From Pedobacter gandavensis (GTDB taxonomy: Bacteria > Bacteroidota > Bacteroidia > Sphingobacteriales > Sphingobacteriaceae), in contig NZ_WNXC01000002.1 in NCBI RefSeq assembly GCF_014172405.1, forward strand, positions 310,001 through 374,000: a DNA stretch of 64,000 nt, written 5' to 3'. Each line of letters opens with the position of its first letter. Within the stretch, counting starts at the first letter, position 1. Below the pieces are notes generated by a model, which was not told the DNA's origin, did not search any database, and was given only the letters and a program-made list of their open reading frames with translations. The position numbers and the translations under genes were made by a program. Positions 1-6,404 of this stretch are shown in pieces.

Positions 1-84
1 CACGGTTAAAATGGAGCCACCACCCCCTACTAATCCTAATGAAATACCAATGAGCGCCGAGGCCAGGTATGCAATAACTTCCAT
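1..84 (-). CDS. TauE/SafE family permease, N-terminal fragment
   Basis: Only the first 28 codons are inside the window; the gene runs off the left edge. The ATG is at 84-82. The visible residues form one hydrophobic helix ending in ISLGLVGGGGSILTV, the glycine-rich first segment characteristic of the sulfite exporter TauE/SafE family (membrane permeases for sulfur-containing anions and organosulfonates). Substrate cannot be told from this fragment. It shares orientation with the downstream-lying Crp-type regulator gene, and a -7 element plus a perfect dyad lie just upstream. The family call rests on one segment, but that segment is distinctive. Confidence 0.7.
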   Translation of the reverse strand, partial: MEVIAYLASALIGISLGLVGGGGSILTV

Positions 85-101
85 ATTTATTTCCTTTAGG
101 A

Positions 102-147
102 CAAAGATGTAAATTCTGCACCTGACTTCGGGTGACTTTTGTCACCC
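102..147 (-). promoter_or_regulatory. Promoter with Crp-like operator for the TauE/SafE gene
   Basis: On the minus strand CATCTTTG (109-102) is one base from the Bacteroidota -7 consensus TAnnTTTG. Upstream at 130-147 is a perfect dyad, GGGTGAC-TTTT-GTCACCC, containing the Crp-type core GTGA-N6-TCAC. Dyad centre to the last base of the -7 element is 36.5 bp, which would put the operator near -42, the class II activator position. No T-tract follows the dyad on the minus strand, so it is unlikely to be the terminator of the regulator gene ending at 152. Promoter and activation are inferred. Confidence 0.5.
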
Positions 148-151
148 AGTT

Positions 152-793
152 TTATTTTTTTAACTCAATATAGTTCCTGAATAACTTTATTTCGCCCTTT
201 TGTTCCATTTTCTTGAGTAATCTGGAGATCACTTCTCTGGAAGAATTCAGATCGGAGGCAATCTCCTGATGGGTTAGGTTGAGCTGATTGGTTTCCAGCT
301 GTTCTGCTTGTTTTTGAAGGTAAAAGCTCAACCTTTCGTCGAGTCCGTTGAAGGCAATACCATCTATTACCTGTAATAATTCTTCAAATCTGGCGCGATA
401 AGTTTCCATCACAAAATAATACCAGCTGGGATATTGCTTCATCAGGTCGTCCATCAAAGCGATGGGAACCATTAAAATGGTGCTGTCTTCAATTGCTTTG
501 CCCATAATCTTACTGGATTCCTGCTTGGCCGCACAAATCATGGATAGCGCACAAGCTTCTCCTGGCTGCAGGTAGTACATAAAAAACTCATTCCCATCGG
601 TACCTTCCCGATAAAGCTTTACCCGTCCTTCCACGATCAACACAGTAGACCTAAAATACTGTCCGGTTTGCATCAGGTGTTCGCCGGCTTTAAAATGTTT
701 AATCGTAACCTCTTCAATTAACTTCGTTCTCAAGGCAGGCTCGAACTGAGGAAAAAGCGTATTTATATAATTGCTGATTGGCGTTGAATTCAT
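152..793 (-). CDS. Crp/Fnr family transcriptional regulator (Crp-like recognition helix)
   Basis: 213-residue cytosolic regulator. Residues ~20-135 form the cyclic-nucleotide-binding-like beta-barrel (GEHLMQTGQYFRS, VEGRVKLYREG, LQPGEACALSMICAAK), followed by a dimerisation helix and a C-terminal winged HTH (THQEIASDLNSSREVISRLLKKME). In the recognition helix R186, E187 and R191 align with Crp R180, E181 and R185, which read GTGA; S190 is Fnr-like. C81 and C87 are the only cysteines, so an Fnr-type Fe-S cluster is unlikely. I start at MNSTPISN (793) rather than an earlier in-frame ATG, because the extra ten residues are not conserved-looking. A GTGA-N6-TCAC dyad lies just past its 3' end, before the TauE/SafE gene, a probable target. 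The effector is unknown. Confidence 0.9.
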   Translation of the reverse strand: MNSTPISNYINTLFPQFEPALRTKLIEEVTIKHFKAGEHLMQTGQYFRSTVLIVEGRVKLYREGTDGNEFFMYYLQPGEACALSMICAAKQESSKIMGKAIEDSTILMVPIALMDDLMKQYPSWYYFVMETYRARFEELLQVIDGIAFNGLDERLSFYLQKQAEQLETNQLNLTHQEIASDLNSSREVISRLLKKMEQKGEIKLFRNYIELKK

Positions 794-805
794 ATTTAGT
801 TTGAT

Positions 806-852
806 TTGTCCATGTAATCTCAAGTATTGTCCATGGCGTAGTCTTTAGACTA
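806..852. promoter_or_regulatory. Direct repeats and dyad between divergent genes
   Basis: In the 89-bp gap between the divergent Crp-type gene and the DUF417 gene, TTGTCCATG occurs twice (806-814 and 827-835), starts 21 bp apart, i.e. two helical turns. Next to it is a perfect dyad, TAGTCT-TT-AGACTA (839-852). Both could bind a regulator of either gene; neither matches the GTGA or TGAT sites seen elsewhere in this locus. Function inferred. Confidence 0.3.
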
Positions 853-882
853 TCCCGAACTTTGAAGCTTAACTATAAAATT

Positions 883-1455
883 ATGTCTTTTTCTTCTTTA
901 CTTGAAACCCTTTCGGGTTTATCATCGCTAAGTATCCGTTTCCTCCGCATTGCGATTGCCATTGTGCTGATCTGGATTGGCGGATTAAAAGTCTACAATT
1001 ACGAAGCGGAAGGCATTGTTCCTTTTGTGGCAAACTCCCCGGTGATGTCCTTCCTTTACGCACATCCTTCCGAATATAAACCTTATATGCAAAAAGAAGG
1101 CGAAGCCAATCCGGAGAAAATTGCCTGGCATACGGCCAATCACACTTACCTGTTTTCTTATGGATTGGGTGCTGTGTTGGTCCTATTTGGCATCCTGTTA
1201 TTGCTCAACAGCTACAACCCTGCTATTGGCATGGCTGGCGCAGCATTAGTCATCCTGATGTCGGTAGTTACCCTTTCGTTTTTAATCACGACAAAAGATT
1301 CCTGGGTTCCTGATCTCGGAGATCCAAACCATGGTTTCCCCTTACTTTCTGCCCGGGGCAGACTCGTTGTTAAAGACATCATAATGATGGCAGGTGCTTT
1401 TGTTGCTTTATGTGATTCCGCAAAACAATACCTCCATAAGACACAAAACGCTTAA
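883..1455 (+). CDS. DUF417 (YkgB/RclC-like) inner-membrane protein
   Basis: 190-residue membrane protein with about four hydrophobic helices. Features matching DUF417 are IAIAIVLIWIGGLKVYNYEAEGI followed by VPFVANSPVMSF near the N terminus, the loop with HPSEYK and NHTYLFSYGLG, and the C-terminal SFLITTKDSW...GFPLLSARGRLVVKDI block. E. coli RclC, from the reactive-chlorine resistance operon, belongs to this family; biochemical activity is unknown. I use the ATG at 883 (MSFSSLLETL) rather than an upstream in-frame TTG at 862. It is divergent from the Crp-type regulator and its stop overlaps by a few bases the stop of the convergent small membrane protein gene. A role in oxidative or chlorine stress is inferred from the family and the azurin neighbour. 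Confidence 0.85.
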   Translation: MSFSSLLETLSGLSSLSIRFLRIAIAIVLIWIGGLKVYNYEAEGIVPFVANSPVMSFLYAHPSEYKPYMQKEGEANPEKIAWHTANHTYLFSYGLGAVLVLFGILLLLNSYNPAIGMAGAALVILMSVVTLSFLITTKDSWVPDLGDPNHGFPLLSARGRLVVKDIIMMAGAFVALCDSAKQYLHKTQNA

Positions 1456-1685
1456 TTGTATCTTTTCCCTTTTTGTTTCCAGCTGGAAATATTAAAAAGG
1501 AGACCTACTACAATGAACAATCCTCCGGTAAAGGTAAGCCAGGGAAAGGATTTAGCGCCATTAATATTAATTGCCCAATCATGGCCGTCAACCGCATTAA
1601 CATAGTTTAAATTACGAAAAACTACTAACCCGATGATGGTCATGATTACACCCATCACGATCAATACTTTGCTTGTTGTTTTCAT
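1452..1685 (-). CDS. Small two-helix membrane protein (paralogue of 2902-3117)
   Basis: 77-residue protein with two hydrophobic helices (~6-23 and ~47-64) separated by a short extracytoplasmic-looking loop, ending in basic residues (SSWKQKGKRYN). It is clearly paralogous to the product of 2902-3117: both start MK-T/R-TS, share VMTI(I/A)GL...FR(N/D)LN.V.A.D, then an INGA/VNGM-(K/R)SFPWL motif and a second helix GG(L/V)FI. An ATG two codons upstream (1691) is also possible; I chose 1685 by alignment with the paralogue. It lies 12-18 bp after the azurin gene on the same strand, so probably one transcript. I do not recognise a named family. Function unknown. Confidence 0.7.
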   Translation of the reverse strand: MKTTSKVLIVMGVIMTIIGLVVFRNLNYVNAVDGHDWAININGAKSFPWLTFTGGLFIVVGLLFNISSWKQKGKRYN

Positions 1686-1703
1686 GATCAATATATTTTA
1701 AAT

Positions 1704-2222
1704 TTATTCTACAATCAGTTTACCCCGCATTGTGGCAACATGCCCTGGAAAAGTACAGATATAATCATAGGTGCCTTTTTCAGGAACGGTAAATTCAATC
1801 GTGTCAGATTCATTACCACCAAGTAGTTTGGTATGCGCAATAATTTTACTGCTTTCAGATTTAGGAATGAAATCATTGTCTTTTGCAGTCAAAGCTTTTT
1901 TCGCAAAATCATCAATATCAGTTCCTGGAACAAGCAATACAAAGTTATGTCCCATCACATTTTTATCCATGGTGCCAATGTGTGTAAATGTTAAGGTAAT
2001 GGGCTTTCCGGCAAGCGCCTTTAATACGGTTTGATCGTATTTCATCTCATCATGAGCTGACAAGGTTAAGGTATTGCTAATTTCCTCTACTGGGGCAGGA
2101 GCCCACTGTTCATCTGCGGCTGGTTTTGTAGCATCCGATTTATCTTCTTTTCCACCTCCACATGAATTAAAACTAAAAGCCAAAATCGCCATCAATGCTG
2201 TGATACTCAAAGATCTTTTCAT
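1704..2222 (-). CDS. Azurin-like blue copper lipoprotein
   Basis: 172-residue type 1 copper protein. The signal peptide ends in a lipobox (FSFNSC, Cys21), followed by a low-complexity linker to ~45, then a cupredoxin domain. The copper ligands are visible: His92 (MGHNFV), Cys156, His161 and Met165 (ICTFPGHVATM), with the C-x4-H-x3-M spacing of azurin. Azurins are soluble or membrane-tethered one-electron carriers, in many bacteria donating to nitrite reductase, cytochrome oxidase or peroxidase; the partner here is not in the window. The gene is followed by a small membrane protein in the same orientation and preceded by an Fnr-type dyad at a class II activator distance. It most likely sits on the outside face of a membrane. 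Confidence 0.93.
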   Translation of the reverse strand: MKRSLSITALMAILAFSFNSCGGGKEDKSDATKPAADEQWAPAPVEEISNTLTLSAHDEMKYDQTVLKALAGKPITLTFTHIGTMDKNVMGHNFVLLVPGTDIDDFAKKALTAKDNDFIPKSESSKIIAHTKLLGGNESDTIEFTVPEKGTYDYICTFPGHVATMRGKLIVE

Positions 2223-2252
2223 TTTTGATAGGTATAAAATTTATAGTACTAA

Positions 2253-2298
2253 CAAAGTTATCGAGAACGGCAATACAATTTTATGATCGAGATCATAA
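2253..2298 (-). promoter_or_regulatory. Azurin promoter with Fnr-type operator
   Basis: Minus strand TAACTTTG (2260-2253) is a perfect TAnnTTTG -7 element 31 bp before the azurin ATG. Upstream at 2281-2298 is an 18-bp perfect dyad, TTATGATCGAGATCATAA, whose core TGAT-N4-ATCA is the Fnr/DNR half-site pair. Dyad centre to the last base of the -7 is 36.5 bp, the same as at the TauE/SafE promoter, putting the operator near -42. It lies directly past the 3' end of an Fnr-like regulator gene. Sequence pattern is direct; activation is inferred. Confidence 0.6.
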
Positions 2299-2308
2299 GA
2301 ACGAAATA

Positions 2309-2905
2309 TCATCTGTACACCTTATGGCGATCTATAAAAAGTTCTCCTTTTTTTTCCAGCGATTTTATGGACCTGATGACTGTCTCCACCCTTACGCCGA
2401 TGAGATTGGCAATTTGCTGCCGGGTAATTTCCACCAGGTATTTTTGATCTGAAGCGATACAATTCACCTTAATTTTAAAGTAATCAATTAATTTTAATAC
2501 CCGATGTTCTGGTTCCTGAGAGGAAATCTCAGAAGCCATAATAGACCTAAAATAAAGCCTGTTGGCAAGATTAACCGTTACCGCAAGATGTGTGGTAGGA
2601 TGCTCCTTCAGCAGCTGCAAAAACTTATCTTTAGGTAGCAAGAAAAGAGAGGAATGGATTAATGCTTCTGCATTAGTCACATAAACATCTTCAATAAATA
2701 ACGGTGGCTCTCCAAAGCTGTCGTTCACACTAAACAAACTTTGCACAAACTCTTTTCCGTTATCATTAAAATTATTCATTTTGATAGCGCCTGTGTGGAT
2801 CTGATAATAGTATCTCGGAATATCTCCCTGCCGGAAAAGGATCTCCCCTTTATCAAAAGAAGTCAGCTTAGCGCCAAATTTTAACAGCAAATCTTCCTCA
2901 ATCAT
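2309..2905 (-). CDS. Crp/Fnr family transcriptional regulator (Fnr-like recognition helix)
   Basis: 198-residue regulator: N-terminal cNMP-type barrel (KGEILFRQGDIPRYYYQI, SFGEPPLFI), dimer helix, and a C-terminal HTH (TRQQIANLIGVRVETVIRSIKSLEKKGE). At the recognition helix V173, E174 and R178 align with Fnr V208, E209 and R213, the residues that read TTGAT, and the Crp arginine is absent. The only cysteine is C149, so it cannot hold an Fnr-type 4Fe-4S cluster; a DNR-like or other sensing mode is more likely. Its start overlaps by 4 bp the stop of the upstream small membrane protein gene, indicating translational coupling. The azurin promoter dyad TGAT-N4-ATCA lies just past its stop and is the obvious candidate target. 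Confidence 0.88.
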   Translation of the reverse strand: MIEEDLLLKFGAKLTSFDKGEILFRQGDIPRYYYQIHTGAIKMNNFNDNGKEFVQSLFSVNDSFGEPPLFIEDVYVTNAEALIHSSLFLLPKDKFLQLLKEHPTTHLAVTVNLANRLYFRSIMASEISSQEPEHRVLKLIDYFKIKVNCIASDQKYLVEITRQQIANLIGVRVETVIRSIKSLEKKGELFIDRHKVYR

Positions 2906-3117
2906 GATCCTTTATTTTTACCTGAGGAAATAAAAAAAACGACCCCAACTGCTATAAATACACCCCCTAAAAAAGCAAGCCAGGGAAAAGACCTCATCCC
3001 ATTCACATATATAGGCCTCGCATGAGCATCAACTGCATTTAAATCACGAAACATTAATAATCCAGCGATTGTCATCACCATCCCTAAAACGACGAGTGCT
3101 ATACTTGTTCTTTTCAT
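2902..3117 (-). CDS. Small two-helix membrane protein (paralogue of 1452-1685)
   Basis: 71 residues, two hydrophobic helices (~6-23 and ~46-64), a loop with the NGMRSFPWL motif, and a basic tail (SSGKNKGS). Paralogous to the protein at 1452-1685, with the same motif order. The stop overlaps the start of the Fnr-like regulator by 4 bp, so the two are co-translated. This arrangement suggests the membrane protein may modulate, or be controlled with, the regulator, but nothing in the sequence proves it. Family not recognised. The 219 bp upstream, up to the divergent GH123-like gene, contain a lone GATCATAA half-site at 3288-3295 and no clear promoter. Confidence 0.7.
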   Translation of the reverse strand: MKRTSIALVVLGMVMTIAGLLMFRDLNAVDAHARPIYVNGMRSFPWLAFLGGVFIAVGVVFFISSGKNKGS

Positions 3118-3336
3118 GAGGAATAATAGGTTTAGGTGTATCCTTAACAGATTTTAGCCGGGAGGCCTTAAACCTAGAACATCAATCCCTCAAACATTGT
3201 TTTATAGATCCAATTTTTCAGTTTAAATCGCCCTTTATCCCATCTACACTAAAGATCAAACGATTGCGTTGATTTTTTTGTTAAAGTGATCATAAATAAG
3301 GCCTAATTTTAATAAAAAATCAACACAACCATTTTT

Positions 3337-6324
3337 ATGAAAAAATACTTTATACCATTTATTTTGGTATTCCTAACCGGAGCGGGGGCTGCATCGGCAC
3401 AGGAGCTAAAATATACGAATGGTAAAGATGCCTGGAACCCGGACTCCCTGGGCAACCACCGTGTAGTCCTCAACGTAACCAGCGATGGAACGGTAGCCAA
3501 AGCCATCATCCCCTGGCGCCGGAGAGACCTGCAACCTGAATTAAAAGAAATCTGGGTGGTAGATGCAAAAACCAATCAAAAGGTAAAACAAATCAAGATT
3601 GGGGAGATCAACAGAGAACAAGGGACTATTTATTTTGAACCCAGTTCCGGAATCGGCACTTATTACCTCTACTATCAACCTTACAAGGTAGATGGAAGGT
3701 CGAATTACCCGAATGCGATTTACCTCAGCAGGAAGGCCAGCAACAACCCTTCCTGGCCAGCTGCAACTGCCAAAATCGCTACAGTAAAAGTGCAGGAAAT
3801 TGAATCGGTCAATGCCATGAACAGCAATTACCCGATGGAAATCATTGCTACGGCAAAAGAAACCCAAGACCTGATCAAAGCACATCCAAAATCCAGTTAC
3901 CTGGTATTTCCGGAGGATCGATTGAATCCGATTAAAATGATGGATGATTTGCCACAGCGCTGGATCTTAAAAGGTCTAAAACCACAATTTTCGGGTACCG
4001 CTGCTAAAGGAGAAAACTATGCTTTCCAATTGGGGATTTATCCGGTAAAGCAGGACTTAAAAAATGTACAAATCAAATTTACCGACCTCAAAAGTAAAAG
4101 CGGAGCAAAACTTCCAGCCAGCATCTTCTCCTGCCTCAATACAGATGGGATCAACTGGAATACGCAACCCTTACATAAAACGGTGGACGTTGCTAAAGCA
4201 CAGGTTCAAGCCCTATGGGTATTGGCGAATCTACCTAAAAACACTATTCCAGGTAGCTATTCGGGTACCGTCACCGTTACTGCCAATGGCGTTCCGGCTA
4301 CGCCGATCCAGCTCAACCTGACCGTTAGCGCCAAAACCTTATCGGATGGAGGCATCAACGAACCCTGGAAACAAACCCGTTTAACCTGGTTAAACTCTAG
4401 CCTTGCACAGAAAAACGAAGTCATTGCGCCATACCTTCCATTGGAAGTAAAAGACCAAACCATCGCTTTACTGGGCAGGAAAGTCATGTTAAACAAGGAT
4501 GGATTTCCGGCACAGATTCAGACGTTTTTTACGCCTGAAATGACTGAATTCTCCAGTACCGGAAAGGATATCTTAACCGAGCCAATTCACTTTCATGTCA
4601 AAAAAGGCAAAGACCTGATTTGGAAAAACGGTCCTTTAACCTTTACCGAACAAAACCCTGGCACCGTAAAATGGAGTACCACAAACACCACTGACAACCT
4701 GAAAATGGAAGTGGAGGGAGCCATAGAATTTGACGGTTTCCTTGCCTATACTGTGAAACTCATCGCCTTGCAAGACCTGAACCTGGATGATGTCCGCTTA
4801 CACATTCCTTTTTCAGAACAAGCCGCCAAATATATGATGGGCCTCGGCTTAAAAGGTGGCAACAGACCGGATACGGTGAAATGGAAATGGGATGTAGCCC
4901 ATAAAAATCAGGATGGTGCCTGGATTGGCGATGTGAATGCCGGCTTACAATACACCTTGAAGGACAACCATTATGTACGTCCGCTAAACACCAATTTCTA
5001 CTTACAGAAGCCATTGTTACTTCCCAGCTCCTGGGGAAATGAAGGTAAAGGTGGCATTGATGTGTTCAAAAAAGGGAAATCCATTTTATCGGACAATTAC
5101 AGCGGCGCTCAAAACATGAAAAAGGGTGATACCTTATATTACAACTTCAATTTACTCATCACCCCTTTCCACCCCATCAATACTGATTTTCAGTGGAGCA
5201 ATCGGTTTTACCATAAGTATGACAACCTGGATACGATCAAAGCTACTGGTGCAAACCTGATCAATATCCACCATGCTACGCCGATCAATCCTTACATCAA
5301 TTACCCTTTCATCGCACATAAAGAGATGAAATCTTATATCAATGAGGCCCATTTGAAAGGTTTAAAAGTGAAGATTTACAATACCGTACGTGAGCTGTCT
5401 AACAGCGCTTATGAGACCTTCCCTTTACGCAGCCTCGGACATGAGATCTATTCGCCAGGAAAAGGCGGCGGTTATTCCTGGTTACAGGAACACCTCGAGA
5501 AAGACTATATCGCGGCCTGGTACGTACCAGAAATCAAGGATGCTGCCATCGTCAACAGTGGCATGAGCAGGTGGCACAACTACTATGTAGAAGGCATGAA
5601 CTGGCTGGTACAAAATGTAGGAATCGACGGTATTTATTTGGATGATGTGGCTTTTGACAGAACCACCATGAAAAGGATAAAAAGGGTATTAACGAAAGAC
5701 GGACATCCGGGAATCATCGATTTGCACTCTGCCAATCAGTACAATAAAAGTGATGGTTTTAACAACAGCGCTAACCTGTATATGGAACACTTCCCCTACC
5801 TGAACAGGTTGTGGTTTGGAGAATATTTCTTCTATGACAAAAGCAGTCCTGATTTCTTCCTGACGGAAGTATCCGGGATTCCTTTCGGTTTGATGGGAGA
5901 AATGCTACAAGACGGCGGTAATGCCTGGAGAGGAATGCTGTATGGAATGACCAACAGGATGCCATGGAGTGATGGTGCAGACCCACGTCCAATTTGGAAA
6001 GCATGGGATAACTTTGGCATGCAAGGCAGTAAAATGATCGGGTACTGGGTAGAAAACAACCCGGTGAAGAGCAATAACGCCAATGTGCCGGTTACCATTT
6101 ATAAGAAAGATAAAAGTGTATTGGTGGCTATGGCCAGCTGGGCAACAACAACTGCCAATGTAAAGTTAAACCTGGATTGGAAAGCTTTAGGCATCGATCC
6201 TGCGAAAGCAACGATCAGCGCAGCAGCCATTAAAAACTTTCAACCCGCAGCAAGTTTCAACATAGATCAGGAGATTCCTGTGGAACCAGGTAAAGGTTGG
6301 ATGTTGGTGATTAAAGAAAAATAA
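3337..6324 (+). CDS. Secreted GH123/DUF6067-like glycoside hydrolase candidate
   Basis: 995 residues with a type I signal peptide (cleavage probably after ASA, ~22). An N-terminal beta-rich region (~25-330) ends in an Ig-like stretch (GSYSGTVTVTANG). The middle has a galactose-mutarotase-like look (HFHVKKGKDLIWKNG, VEGAIEFDGFLAYTVKL), and residues ~600-880 look like a TIM barrel, with NVGIDGIYLDDVAFDR, DLHSANQYNKS, YMEHFPYLNRLWFGEYF and GLMGEMLQDGGNAWRGML. The acidic residues in YLDDVAFDR and FGEYF are the likely catalytic area. The architecture resembles the DUF6067/GH123 group of Bacteroidota, but I assign it from memory of motif style only. Probably periplasmic or surface polysaccharide degradation. 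Single-gene unit convergent with the Oar-like receptor. Confidence 0.65.
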   Translation: MKKYFIPFILVFLTGAGAASAQELKYTNGKDAWNPDSLGNHRVVLNVTSDGTVAKAIIPWRRRDLQPELKEIWVVDAKTNQKVKQIKIGEINREQGTIYFEPSSGIGTYYLYYQPYKVDGRSNYPNAIYLSRKASNNPSWPAATAKIATVKVQEIESVNAMNSNYPMEIIATAKETQDLIKAHPKSSYLVFPEDRLNPIKMMDDLPQRWILKGLKPQFSGTAAKGENYAFQLGIYPVKQDLKNVQIKFTDLKSKSGAKLPASIFSCLNTDGINWNTQPLHKTVDVAKAQVQALWVLANLPKNTIPGSYSGTVTVTANGVPATPIQLNLTVSAKTLSDGGINEPWKQTRLTWLNSSLAQKNEVIAPYLPLEVKDQTIALLGRKVMLNKDGFPAQIQTFFTPEMTEFSSTGKDILTEPIHFHVKKGKDLIWKNGPLTFTEQNPGTVKWSTTNTTDNLKMEVEGAIEFDGFLAYTVKLIALQDLNLDDVRLHIPFSEQAAKYMMGLGLKGGNRPDTVKWKWDVAHKNQDGAWIGDVNAGLQYTLKDNHYVRPLNTNFYLQKPLLLPSSWGNEGKGGIDVFKKGKSILSDNYSGAQNMKKGDTLYYNFNLLITPFHPINTDFQWSNRFYHKYDNLDTIKATGANLINIHHATPINPYINYPFIAHKEMKSYINEAHLKGLKVKIYNTVRELSNSAYETFPLRSLGHEIYSPGKGGGYSWLQEHLEKDYIAAWYVPEIKDAAIVNSGMSRWHNYYVEGMNWLVQNVGIDGIYLDDVAFDRTTMKRIKRVLTKDGHPGIIDLHSANQYNKSDGFNNSANLYMEHFPYLNRLWFGEYFFYDKSSPDFFLTEVSGIPFGLMGEMLQDGGNAWRGMLYGMTNRMPWSDGADPRPIWKAWDNFGMQGSKMIGYWVENNPVKSNNANVPVTIYKKDKSVLVAMASWATTTANVKLNLDWKALGIDPAKATISAAAIKNFQPAASFNIDQEIPVEPGKGWMLVIKEK

Positions 6325-6348
6325 ATATCCATTAAAATAGCTATAAAC

Positions 6349-6384
6349 AAAAAAGGATTGCTGAATGATCAGCAATCCTTTTTT
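6349..6384. terminator. Bidirectional intrinsic terminator
   Basis: Perfect 16-bp stem (6349-6364 with 6369-6384) around the loop ATGA; the arm contains GGATTGCTGA. It is flanked by A's on the left and T's on the right, so it can terminate both the GH123-like gene and the convergent TonB-dependent receptor gene. Confidence 0.9.
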
Positions 6385-6404
6385 GTTAAACATATTTGGC
6401 TGTA

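Noticed and set aside
130..147. Dyad read as the terminator of the Crp-type gene
   Set aside because: On the minus strand no T-run follows the stem, and the spacing to a -7 element equals that at the azurin promoter, so operator is preferred.
3288..3295. Second Fnr-type operator before the small membrane protein gene
   Set aside because: Only one half-site (GATCATAA); the other arm (TTGTTAAA) does not match and no -7 element lies at the right distance.
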